The notes: generated by a model from the letters alone, not told the origin. Shown: positions 1 to 7,062, counted from the stretch's first letter. The stretch: DNA of 9,307 bases from Promethearchaeota archaeon (GCA_004524425.1 SDNN01000111.1:1-9307); one strand, 5' to 3'. Numbers and translations: made by a program.

Positions 1-105
1 CCAAGAATGCGTTATAGGGAGTTGTACAAAAAAAGAATAATTAATGGAAATTTCGGCGGTCAAGCCGATTCCATCGCGGCAAAACGAGCTAAGTTTAAAA
101 AATAA
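1..105 (+). CDS. C-terminal end of an unidentified protein (partial)
   Basis: The first frame is open from base 1 to a TAA stop at 103-105 and gives 34 residues. The tail is basic: it has an RYRELYKKR stretch, then GGQADSIAAKR, and ends in KFKK. The start lies outside the window. Codon use is plausible and there is no competing frame, so this is probably the real 3' end of a gene that converges on the TPR gene, whose stop begins only 24 bases further on. I do not recognise the family from this fragment. Confidence 0.5.
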   Translation, partial: PRMRYRELYKKRIINGNFGGQADSIAAKRAKFKK

Positions 106-129
106 TTTTTTAAGACTTTTAATATTTTC

Positions 130-2019
130 TTATTCTAAAACGCCGATTGATTTTAATTGAGCTTTTAGAATTCGACTTTGTGATAAATAATAAGCATAAT
201 TATCATTATCTTTAACTAAAAATTTATAATAATCACTCATCAAGAGATTCCATCGAATAGCTCGATGTATGGCTGGTATGCTCTTGGTTGATATTAATTT
301 TTCAACGGTTTCAAGATAATAAAAAGCTTTTTTAGTGTCTTTTCTATGATGAATGTAGATGTCAGAAACTTCCAAAAGTAAATCAATTATCGCATTTTGA
401 TTTTCGATTTCTCCAAAATCCATGCCAGAAAAAGCATTCTTAAAATATTTAATTGCTTGAGAAAGCTTACCTCGATTTTTATAATAAAGCCCACGCTGTA
501 GATGATATTTTAACTTGACTTTCGGAGATTCATTATTTCCTATTTGAAATGCTTTTTTCAGGTAATTTTTTGATTCATTAGGTCTATTTTGCTCAAGATG
601 GATCAAACCAATATAGAGTGAAGACATTCCTATATATTCAAATATTTTACTCTGTTTTAAGGTAGTCTGCTCCTTTTCCAGGAACTTTTGTATGACATTG
701 AGATGTTTTAGAGAATTAGGATAATCTTCAATCTTGAAATAAATTTTTCCGAGCTGGTAATGGATCCTGATAACTTGTTTGATTGAAATTTCTCCAGATT
801 TTGAGACTTCTAAGGCATTCTTGAGATAATTTATGGCGATACTATCTTGTTTTAATATTGACGCAACTTTTCTCAACTGAAGCAAGACCTCTACCAAAAT
901 CCTTTTTTGCCCGTGTTTATTGAAAATTTTAAGAGAATCTTCTAAAAGTGCTGATGCTTCTTGAAATTTATATTTCAACATCAGCTCTTCAGCATCATTA
1001 ATGAAATTAAGCGATTCAAGTTCCTCGAAGTCGCTTGGAGGATTATCAAACACGTCATAATGGACTGGTAGCAATTCTTTTGATATATAACCTTCATAAT
1101 TTAAAGCACTCAATGGAAAATTATTTTCATTATCAACAAAATGCTCTGATATCAGTTCTTTTTCTGGTCTGAACTGAACAAAATCAGGTTGATTGATGTC
1201 TCCTGCTTTAATAATTTCAATCATGGAATTTAAGAGCAGACGGGCAAATTTTATCCAATTTTCAAGATATAATTCCAATTTAAAATTTGGATTATTATTA
1301 TAGGCATTTAGTAAGATATAAGGGCTGTAAGATTCAAAAAAAGTTCTAACATGAAATTTATCATAGACAATATCTTTAAAATAAGTCATGTATCCTTTTT
1401 CCAGAATAAAAAATTCATCAAATGGTTCATCATTTGAGAAAAATAAAGTCTCGGTCGTTCTTAATTTTGGTAAACCAGCTTTTAATTCCCAAGGAAGCTC
1501 GAAAGTCGGTTCCAATCCCAATAGATTAATTGTTTTTTTAATAGTCTGGACGTAATTTTCTTCGAATTCTTTAAACATTTCAATTTTATTCATTAATGAA
1601 ATTCTAATTCGATTTATCCAAGGTTTTTCTTTTTCATTTTTGATTATTTCTGGCATTATTGAATTTAAGATGGCAACTAGGTTTCTTTTTTCTTCTTCAC
1701 TGAAAATGAAATTATGTTCGATTGAAATCTGATTTACAAGGTTTTTAAGCATTTTCATGATGTAAATAATGATTTTATAAGATTTCTCATTCAAATTCCA
1801 TAACTTAAATGCAATAGAAACTCGAAAAGTCGAAATCTCAAAAGGGATATTTAACTTGAAGGGAAGAGGTACGGGAAGTTTGATGACAAACATGATGATT
1901 TTATTCTTTTGAATACTATATCTATAATGATTGTCTATATTACCATGTATTTTCCAATCATGTTGTTCAATGATTTTTCTTAAGTTAAAAATCTCATTCG
2001 AAGAAAATGGGATTGACAT
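130..2019 (-). CDS. Large TPR-repeat protein with uncharacterised N-terminal region
   Basis: This is a 629-residue protein. Residues from about 345 to 600 form helical hairpins typical of tetratricopeptide repeats, such as DYPNSLKHL, RPNESKNYLKKAF and KLSQAIKYFKNAF, each preceded by a tyrosine- and leucine-rich helix. TPR arrays usually act as protein-protein docking surfaces. The N-terminal 340 residues are mixed alpha/beta, rich in aromatic and basic residues, and match no family I know. There is no signal peptide or clear membrane segment, so it is probably cytoplasmic. The ATG at 2019 follows a leader without a strong Shine-Dalgarno sequence; an AT-rich TATA-like stretch lies about 35-45 bases upstream. 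It is divergent from the zinc-ribbon gene. Specific function unknown. Confidence 0.85.
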   Translation of the reverse strand: MSIPFSSNEIFNLRKIIEQHDWKIHGNIDNHYRYSIQKNKIIMFVIKLPVPLPFKLNIPFEISTFRVSIAFKLWNLNEKSYKIIIYIMKMLKNLVNQISIEHNFIFSEEEKRNLVAILNSIMPEIIKNEKEKPWINRIRISLMNKIEMFKEFEENYVQTIKKTINLLGLEPTFELPWELKAGLPKLRTTETLFFSNDEPFDEFFILEKGYMTYFKDIVYDKFHVRTFFESYSPYILLNAYNNNPNFKLELYLENWIKFARLLLNSMIEIIKAGDINQPDFVQFRPEKELISEHFVDNENNFPLSALNYEGYISKELLPVHYDVFDNPPSDFEELESLNFINDAEELMLKYKFQEASALLEDSLKIFNKHGQKRILVEVLLQLRKVASILKQDSIAINYLKNALEVSKSGEISIKQVIRIHYQLGKIYFKIEDYPNSLKHLNVIQKFLEKEQTTLKQSKIFEYIGMSSLYIGLIHLEQNRPNESKNYLKKAFQIGNNESPKVKLKYHLQRGLYYKNRGKLSQAIKYFKNAFSGMDFGEIENQNAIIDLLLEVSDIYIHHRKDTKKAFYYLETVEKLISTKSIPAIHRAIRWNLLMSDYYKFLVKDNDNYAYYLSQSRILKAQLKSIGVLE

Positions 2020-2218
2020 GCTGCTTTTAGAGAAATGATGATTGAGTAATATTCTTATATTAATAAAGTCAATTTTTAATTATATTTTTATCATAAATTT
2101 AAATATTGGACTCCATTAAAAAATTAAATTCATTACATCTTACAAAAGTAAATGATCATGTACTTATTGAAATATGCTATTAATTTCAATCAAGTAAAAA
2201 AAAAGAAGTTTTTATAGG
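2020..2218. promoter_or_regulatory. Divergent intergenic region with TATA-like elements
   Basis: These 199 bases separate two divergent genes and must hold both promoters. On the - strand a TATA-like TTAATATAAG (2063-2054) sits about 35-45 bases before the TPR ATG, at a distance compatible with an archaeal TATA box and a short leader. For the + strand gene the AT-rich stretch around 2168-2182 is the best candidate. The sequence is uniformly AT-rich, so exact boxes are uncertain. I see no RNA gene or repeat. Confidence 0.4.
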
Positions 2219-2893
2219 ATGAACATCGCTAAATTCAATAAATTACTTGGAGAAAAAATTGCAAAAGCAAAAAGTTTTGAGAGAAATGATGAGATAGAAA
2301 GAGCAATAGAAACGTGGATAGAAGTATCGGACCTAACCTTGAAAGCTTCCAAACAACCTGATTTGGATTTCAAATACAAACACATGTTAATTAATAAAAC
2401 GGAAGATATAATTAATCACGTAAAAGATTTAAAGTCTAAAGGTCTAATAGAACCGATTTTTGAAGAAACATTAGAACCCCAGAAAGATAGTGCAGAGAAA
2501 GATGAACATGCTATTGTAAACGAGCCAGAAGATCTGGAATTAAAAAATGAGGATAGAAAGGAAACAAATACTCAAATAGATGAAAAGAATAATGAAGCTC
2601 TACATTCTAATCCTGAATCTATTGAAAATAATGTCAAAGATACAGCTTCAAACTTGAAAGAAATCCAAGCTCCAAAAACTTTTAAGATCATTACTCCTCA
2701 TGATTCCGACTATGTCGAGAAGATGAAAAAATTAGCTCAACAAAAAGATACTAGTATTTATCAAAAAAAAAATAAACCTGGTATTGATGGAAGGAAAGAA
2801 GATTTGACGGATAAGTTAGTTTGTTTTGAGTGTGGATCTATTTTACCTATTGACACAAAAATTTGCCCAAACTGTGGGGCGAAATTAAAATAA
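2219..2893 (+). CDS. Zinc-ribbon protein with N-terminal helical (MIT/TPR-like) domain
   Basis: This is a 224-residue protein in three parts. Residues 1-75 form an amphipathic helical region (about three helices, with ERNDEIERAIETW) reminiscent of a MIT or single-TPR bundle. Residues 76-195 are low-complexity and acidic/basic, rich in Glu, Asn and Lys, and are probably disordered. The C-terminus is a zinc ribbon with four cysteines, CFEC at 202-205 and CPNC at 216-219. Short proteins with terminal CxxC...CPxCG ribbons are common in archaea, especially Asgard genomes, and generally mediate protein or nucleic-acid contacts. There is no enzymatic motif. The ATG at 2219 has no strong Shine-Dalgarno, so a short or absent leader is likely. 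The MIT resemblance is inferred from helix pattern only. Confidence 0.8.
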   Translation: MNIAKFNKLLGEKIAKAKSFERNDEIERAIETWIEVSDLTLKASKQPDLDFKYKHMLINKTEDIINHVKDLKSKGLIEPIFEETLEPQKDSAEKDEHAIVNEPEDLELKNEDRKETNTQIDEKNNEALHSNPESIENNVKDTASNLKEIQAPKTFKIITPHDSDYVEKMKKLAQQKDTSIYQKKNKPGIDGRKEDLTDKLVCFECGSILPIDTKICPNCGAKLK

Positions 2894-2957
2894 TTATTAA
2901 ATAGGTATAAAGTACTGGAAGCAAGTGGTTGAAAATTGATTAAAATTTATCCTTCTT

Positions 2958-3497
2958 TTATTTTTTACGTGTTGATTTATTATATTTTTTAATAGCCTTT
3001 TCTCGCCAGACAGTATTCCATCTTTTAAAGCCATTTTTTACGTACTTCTCTCTATTATAAAAATCTTTTGACACCCAATCAAAAAGTACGAAAAATCTCT
3101 TAGCTCCACTTTTTTTTGTCAATTTTTTTGACTTTACACCCAATTCACGTAAGTGGGAGATCAATCTACCTTCAACCGCATCTTGTAGGATGCCTTCAAT
3201 GGCAGCTGGTTCGTGATTTATTCCTTCATCATTAAAATAATATCTTACTTGATCAAAAATATTTCCTCGACAAATTAGGATTTTTTCATTATTCTTATCG
3301 AATTTTAATTCACTTAGCGCGTCTTTTACTAAATCAACTGCTACTTTATAAGGCATTTTATTTTTCCAGTTCTCCTCTTGAAATAATTCTAATTTTAGAG
3401 TTCGAAATATTAATTCGCCAGTTTCCTTTCTTAAAAACCCAAGAAATGCATCACCTACCAAATCTCCGGTGCCACTGTCATCTATCTCTATTGTCAT
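2958..3497 (-). CDS. Conserved-looking protein, possible RNase H-like fold
   Basis: This is a 179-residue basic protein. Residues 4-9 read EIDDSG, followed by GDLVGDAFLG. An acidic-Ser-Gly strand start of this kind resembles the first strand of RNase H-fold nucleases such as RNase HII, but the other catalytic acids cannot be placed with confidence. The middle holds ILICRGNIFDQVR and then a helix reading IEGILQDAVEGRL, which look like conserved family motifs. The C-terminus is strongly basic (KKYNKSTRKK), which suggests nucleic-acid binding. It lies 45 bases downstream of the EFR1-type gene in the same direction and may be co-transcribed with it. Function not assigned; it could equally be a family with no nuclease activity. 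Confidence 0.75.
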   Translation of the reverse strand: MTIEIDDSGTGDLVGDAFLGFLRKETGELIFRTLKLELFQEENWKNKMPYKVAVDLVKDALSELKFDKNNEKILICRGNIFDQVRYYFNDEGINHEPAAIEGILQDAVEGRLISHLRELGVKSKKLTKKSGAKRFFVLFDWVSKDFYNREKYVKNGFKRWNTVWREKAIKKYNKSTRKK

Positions 3498-3542
3498 TCT
3501 ATAATCAAGTGTGTTTGTGTTTATTTGTTTAGAAAATGAATT

Positions 3543-4409
3543 TTAATTTATATCTCTTCTTTTTTTCATTAATCCTTCCAAATAATCAATCTGTTTAGAA
3601 AAGTCGCACTTTATAGCGTTTTCAGGACATTTTAAATCACAAATATAGCAGCGATCACAGTCTTTAATCCAAGTAGGATAAGGATCGAGCATGATGGCAT
3701 CCCAAGGACAAATTTGACTACATATTCCACACTGAGTGCATTTCTCTTTTATCAAATTGAATTCGGGAAACCACGATTGAATACCTTTCCATGACCACAT
3801 GATCGCTGAAGGATTATCGTTCGACCAAAAATCTGTCTTTTCTTCCACATCGGGATCAAAGGCTTTTTTAATTAACATTCTACCGAATTTTTCCGCATCT
3901 TTGAGTTCTCGTTGATTCGGATGACCTTCAGATGATGGCAAGCAACCATAATGGCCATTCGAATTTGATTGTCTAGAATACATTTGGTGGACATCACATC
4001 CAATCCATTGATCGCAGCCATCAATAATTTTAATATTTGTATGTGTTAAAGCTTCCTTCATCTGATAGAGGGTACTGCCGGGATTTCCTCCACTTGTACA
4101 AAAAAGAAATCCTTTTTTATTATTTAATTTAGGAAAATGCTCTAATTCAAATAAAACATGATATGGGGGATGAAAATAGTATATAGGAACGCCAATTCCG
4201 ATTAAATCATATTTTTCAAAAGGAAAGGATTGAATTAATTCTAGGTCTTTTTGGAATTTAGTTAATTTTACTAAATCACACTTATTTCCATTAATTTCAA
4301 GACCAATTCTAATTCTCTCAGCTATTTTTTTAGTATTTCCAGTGACTAATTGAGAGTAATAGAAGATAACGCTTTTAATTTTCTTGCTTTTCATTAAATT
4401 CTTATTCAT
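3543..4409 (-). CDS. EFR1-type flavodoxin-ferredoxin fusion protein
   Basis: This 288-residue cytoplasmic redox protein combines an FMN-binding flavodoxin domain with a two-cluster ferredoxin. The flavodoxin phosphate loop is YYSQLVTGNTKKIA (about 17-30), with a second flavin-contact segment GVPIYYFHPP (73-82) and a CTSGGNPGS stretch (104-112). The C-terminal domain has two classical 4Fe-4S motifs: Cys 224/227/230/234 (CTQCGICSQICP) and Cys 251/254/257/261 (CDRCYICDLKCP). This layout matches the EFR1 family ferrodoxins found widely in anaerobes and Asgard archaea, thought to shuttle electrons between ferredoxin pools and unknown acceptors. Length fits the family. ATG 4409 was chosen; Met6 is an alternative start. 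It is divergent from the CinA-like gene. The physiological partner is unknown. Confidence 0.92.
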   Translation of the reverse strand: MNKNLMKSKKIKSVIFYYSQLVTGNTKKIAERIRIGLEINGNKCDLVKLTKFQKDLELIQSFPFEKYDLIGIGVPIYYFHPPYHVLFELEHFPKLNNKKGFLFCTSGGNPGSTLYQMKEALTHTNIKIIDGCDQWIGCDVHQMYSRQSNSNGHYGCLPSSEGHPNQRELKDAEKFGRMLIKKAFDPDVEEKTDFWSNDNPSAIMWSWKGIQSWFPEFNLIKEKCTQCGICSQICPWDAIMLDPYPTWIKDCDRCYICDLKCPENAIKCDFSKQIDYLEGLMKKRRDIN

Positions 4410-4486
4410 CTTAAATTACATGATATATGGGCAACTAAATATAAGATTTAGAAAAGATAAAATGATATTAATTTTTTTATAATTTA
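4410..4486. promoter_or_regulatory. Compact divergent promoter region
   Basis: These 77 bases separate the EFR1-type gene (- strand) and the CinA-like gene (+ strand). An AT-rich core CTAAATATAAG at about 4435-4445 could serve as TATA box in both directions. On the + strand it implies a start near 4466 and a leader of about 20 bases; on the - strand it implies a nearly leaderless transcript. Neither ATG has a convincing Shine-Dalgarno. The box position is inference from spacing and composition. Confidence 0.4.
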
Positions 4487-5278
4487 ATGAATGTGGAACT
4501 ATTAGTAATTGGAAATGAGATTCTTATCGGTAAAACTCAAGATACAAATTCTTATTACATGACAAAAAGAATCACCAAGTATGGCCACAATGTTAAAAGA
4601 ATAACCGCAGTCGGGGATGTGTTAGATGAGATTTCCGATGCATTAACAGGAGCAATTAATCGAACGCCCGGCATGATAATTACATGCGGAGGGCTTGGGC
4701 CAACTTTCGATGACATGACCTTGCTAGGTGTCGGAAGAGCTCTGAACAGGGAATTAAAGTTAAATAAACATGCTTTTGAATCAATAAAAAAGAGATATAA
4801 AAGGGCTTACGAGAAAGGCGTGCTGAAATTAGATGGCATGACTAAGGAAAGAGAAAAGATGGCCTATTTACCTGAGGGTTCTACACCTTTACCAAATATA
4901 AGAGGTACAGCACCTGGCGTGAAAATAAAGCAGGGCGAAACTGTCATATTCTGTTTACCAGGAGTACCCATGGAAATGAAAGCCATGTTTAAATCTGTTA
5001 TACTCCCCATTTTAAAAGAAAAAAAAGGAAAATTCATGGAGAAGAATTTCATATTTACGGGGATCGGAGAAAGTCATATTGCACCTTATATTACAGAAAT
5101 TGAGGACAACTATCCAGAGCTTTGGATAAAAACTCATCCTAGATTAGGCGAATATGGGGCTGAAATTGAAGTTTCAATCACCGCTTTCAATGTGGAGGAT
5201 GCTGAAGAGTTAGCAGATAAGGCAATTCAACAAATAAAAAATATAGTATTAGAACTTAACGGAAAAATTAAGAAATAA
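4487..5278 (+). CDS. CinA/MoaB-like molybdopterin-binding domain protein (NMN deamidase-related)
   Basis: This 263-residue protein is the N-terminal (MoaB/MogA-fold) domain of CinA. Visible family motifs are IGNEILIGKTQDTNS (8-22), the nucleotide/pterin-binding loop TCGGLGPTFDDMT (66-78), GTAPG (140-144) and LPGVPMEM (157-164). Bacterial CinA adds a C-terminal NMN deamidase domain, which is absent here. Stand-alone archaeal proteins of this size are usually annotated as NMN deamidase-related or as ADP-ribose pyrophosphatase-like (COG1058), and their true substrate is uncertain. The ATG at 4487 gives the expected strand beginning MNVELLVIGNE; it lacks a clear Shine-Dalgarno. It converges on selD with an 84-base gap, so it is not part of the selenium operon. 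Confidence 0.92.
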   Translation: MNVELLVIGNEILIGKTQDTNSYYMTKRITKYGHNVKRITAVGDVLDEISDALTGAINRTPGMIITCGGLGPTFDDMTLLGVGRALNRELKLNKHAFESIKKRYKRAYEKGVLKLDGMTKEREKMAYLPEGSTPLPNIRGTAPGVKIKQGETVIFCLPGVPMEMKAMFKSVILPILKEKKGKFMEKNFIFTGIGESHIAPYITEIEDNYPELWIKTHPRLGEYGAEIEVSITAFNVEDAEELADKAIQQIKNIVLELNGKIKK

Positions 5279-5300
5279 CTTTAATTTATTTTTGATTTTT
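5279..5300 (+). terminator. T-rich likely archaeal terminator of the CinA-like gene
   Basis: Immediately after the TAA stop (5276-5278) the + strand becomes T-rich, with runs TTTATTTTTG and ATTTTT. Archaeal termination typically occurs at such U-tracts without needing a hairpin. A second T6 run lies at 5335-5340. Assigned from composition only. Confidence 0.35.
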
Positions 5301-5352
5301 AACCAGCGCGTGGCTCGTCATCTTGTGACTAAAATTTTTTCACAAAAATCAT
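5294..5352 (-). other. Candidate SECIS element in the selD 3' region
   Basis: Downstream of the selD stop the - strand RNA holds an unusually GC-rich island for this genome. Read 5'->3', GAUUUUU (5350-5344) can pair with AAAAAUC (5300-5294). Inside it are GUCA-CAAGA-UGAC (5329-5317) and AGCCA-CGCGC-UGGUU (5315-5301), the latter a 5-bp stem with a 5-nt loop. An alternative fold has AUGA (5352-5349), a stem UUGUGA/UCACAA (5345-5340 with 5328-5323), an A-rich apical loop, and then GA (5322-5321). That loosely echoes the AUGA...AA...GA layout reported for Lokiarchaeal and eukaryotic SECIS elements. Archaeal SECIS elements usually lie in the 3' UTR, so the position fits. Neither fold is a textbook match, and a convergent-gene terminator is an alternative. 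Confidence 0.4.
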
Positions 5353-5362
5353 TCTTTTAAAA

Positions 5363-6391
5363 TCAATCATTTAAGATTTCAATATTCTCAACATTTTCAG
5401 AAATATTCACTGAACCAGGTTTTAATTGACCAATAGTACCCACGATCCAATTTTTAACTCCATTAGATTTTAGCGCATTGCAAAAATCTTCCAAATTTTT
5501 ATTATCTACTGCTATTAGCATGCCTCCTGCGGTTTCATGACAAGTGCAATCGTCATATGCATATCCTAATTCTTCAGATAATTCCTTAGAAAGTTTAATT
5601 GACGGGATCTTTTCGATTTTTGCTGATAGTTCAGAATTTTGAAGCATCTCGCGTGTATGACCCGCCAAACCAAAGCCTGTCACATCAGTCATGGCATGAA
5701 CAAAGGAAAAATCATCATAGGAATGAATGGTTTTTACAACATCTTGGTTTGGTGTTCTCATAAGTTCAATTGCATACCTAATCGAGCTCTTTAATTCGCT
5801 CACTGAATATCGATCTAACATTTCAGGCATTTCTTTGAGTATTCTATAGGCGGCCATGACTGCTTGTAATCCAATTGGTTTAGTTAATATCAACTTATCA
5901 CCTTTTTTCACACCGCTTTTCCGAATAATTTTATCCTTATGAATAAATCCAGACGCTTCTCCTCCGAATAATGGCCAATCGCAATATATAGTGTGTCCTC
6001 CAACCACTTTAGATTTTAATTTTTTTTCCATGAAATATTTTATCCCTTCAAGGATTCCTTCAGAGACTTCATCGGGAGTTATTGTTTGGACTGCTAAAAA
6101 AACCAGCATTCCAGATATTTCAGGCACATTCATTGCAAAAATATCATTAGTTACATTACAAGCAGCTATTTCTCCTGAGATTTTTGGTTCGTCTACAATC
6201 GGCGTAAAAATATCAAGATTTTTCACTAATGCAAGGTCACTTCCAGGTACAGGTATTACCGCAGCATCTTCAATATCCCCTGCTAATCCCGCTCTTGCTA
6301 AAAGACTTTCTAAGTTATTTGGTCCAAGTTTACATGATCATCCGTGTATCTTTACTTGTTGAGTTAATCTATATTCCTTTTTATTTTCCAT
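5363..6391 (-). CDS. selD: Selenophosphate synthetase SelD, itself a selenoprotein (in-frame UGA = Sec18)
   Basis: SelD (selenide, water dikinase) makes selenophosphate from selenide and ATP, the Se donor for Sec-tRNA. The frame from ATG 6391 runs to TGA 5365-5363 with one internal UGA at 6340-6338, giving 342 residues, the usual SelD length. The N-terminus reads RLTQ, then KIHGUSCKLGP (14-24). U18 sits at the catalytic Cys17 position of E. coli SelD, and K21 matches its essential Lys20. Further family motifs are FTPIVDEP, VGGHTI and the AIRS-C motif TDVTGFGLAGH. GAGGTGA (6400-6394) lies just before the ATG and supports this start rather than the GTG at 6226, which would lose the active site. 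It is the last gene of the selenium operon, 26 bases after the 118-residue gene. Confidence 0.95.
6338..6340 (-). other. In-frame UGA read as selenocysteine in SelD (Sec18)
   Basis: The codon lies in the context His-Gly-UGA-Ser-Cys-Lys-Leu-Gly. In SelD proteins this residue is Cys or Sec, and many SelD enzymes are selenoproteins with UGA here. Homologous sequence continues in the same frame on both sides, so a frameshift or pseudogene is not needed to explain it. Confidence 0.93.
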
Positions 6392-6393
6392 TT

Positions 6394-6400
6394 TCACCTC
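6394..6400 (-). promoter_or_regulatory. Shine-Dalgarno of selD
   Basis: GAGGTGA on the - strand is an excellent complement to the 3' end of archaeal 16S rRNA. It lies two bases before ATG 6391-6389 and fixes the start upstream of the Sec codon. The spacer is somewhat short. Confidence 0.7.
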
Positions 6401-6417
6401 ACATCTGTTTTTTTAAA

Positions 6418-6774
6418 TCAGAAATATTCAATAAAATCTATTCTATTATTTAATTTTTTTTTGAGTTCTTTTAAAATTTTATTACATTCTTTCAGGGATA
6501 TATTAAAAACAACCTGATCAGAGCCGTCATTTGAAATGCCCCCTTTTATATGAGTTCCAAGTTGACATTCTATACAATCTACATTTGGATCATTCAAATA
6601 TAATGAGATTAATGTTGAAAAATTATCACCATAAACCAAGGAACGAACCGGCTCTTTCTCATGTTTAAAATAAAGGAAACAAAATTCAGAGTGATTTGTG
6701 GTAAAAATCACATATTCTTTCTCATGATGGGTAAATTCCATTTGAATTTTATTTATTTTGATATTTTTAACCAT
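6418..6774 (-). CDS. Uncharacterised 118-residue protein in the selenium operon
   Basis: This protein is not recognised. It is soluble and alpha/beta, with beta-like strands in the first half (EYVIFTTN, FCFLYFKH) and a C-terminal helix rich in Lys and Leu (CNKILKELKKKLNN). Cysteines occur in SEFCF, in VDCIECQLG (a CxxC pair near residues 67-70) and in LKECNK. A CxxC between a TusA-like gene and selD is compatible with binding sulfur, selenium or metal, but this is inference from context. It starts 15 bases after the TusA-like stop and ends, with UGA, 26 bases before selD, so it is almost certainly co-transcribed. It lacks the features I would expect of DUF3343, another selenium-associated small family. 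Confidence 0.75.
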   Translation of the reverse strand: MVKNIKINKIQMEFTHHEKEYVIFTTNHSEFCFLYFKHEKEPVRSLVYGDNFSTLISLYLNDPNVDCIECQLGTHIKGGISNDGSDQVVFNISLKECNKILKELKKKLNNRIDFIEYF

Positions 6775-6789
6775 TTTATAGTTTTAATT

Positions 6790-7023
6790 TTAATTTTTTA
6801 ATATAGCCACTAAATATTTATTATTTTCAATTTTTTCCCCTTGAAAATTATAGCCTTTTTTTGAAAATGGTTTTTTTATATTATCAAATTGCTCTCTATT
6901 TGAATAGAATTTGAGTTGTTCTCCTTCTTGTAATTTCTTCAAAAGGATCTTTAACTTTATCATTAAATTTGTACAAGTTAAATTCGAATAATCTGGTGTT
7001 TCTGTAGATACCATCTCTCTCAT
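6790..7023 (-). CDS. Degenerate TusA-like (SirA-fold) small protein
   Basis: This is a 77-residue protein with the layout of a TusA/SirA/YedF-N domain. A conserved strand leads into SNLTCTNLMIKLK (13-25), where Cys17 aligns with the active Cys of the TusA CPxP motif. A helix LLKKLQEGEQL follows, then strand FYSNREQFDNI and a final amphipathic part GYNFQGEKIENNKYLVAIL typical of the family C-terminus. TusA carriers hold sulfur as a Cys persulfide and pass it between partners. Both prolines of CPxP are missing here (CTNL), so it is a divergent paralogue of the CPYC protein encoded at 8345-8572. It lies 39 bases after the DsrE fusion and may be its docking partner. Family assignment is moderately sure; activity is inferred. 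Confidence 0.75.
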   Translation of the reverse strand: MREMVSTETPDYSNLTCTNLMIKLKILLKKLQEGEQLKFYSNREQFDNIKKPFSKKGYNFQGEKIENNKYLVAILKN

Positions 7024-7062
7024 AAATCTATTTTGTTTATTTAAGCTTTATATATTTAATTT

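Noticed and set aside
4864..5052. - strand open frame inside the CinA-like gene
   Set aside because: Antisense shadow of a well-supported conserved gene.
5301..5340. Simple intrinsic terminator as the only role of the hairpins between the CinA-like gene and selD
   Set aside because: Archaeal terminators rarely need a GC hairpin, and the island stands out against local composition. A terminator role is still possible, so the SECIS call is kept at low confidence.
5363..6226. A selD beginning at GTG 6226
   Set aside because: It would lack the catalytic U18/K21 region, which is present upstream in the same frame behind a strong ribosome site; the true gene starts at 6391.
5991..6453. Overlapping + strand open frames across the selD N-terminus (5991-6362 and 6229-6453)
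   Set aside because: They are antisense to the selD coding sequence, have low-quality composition and no family features.
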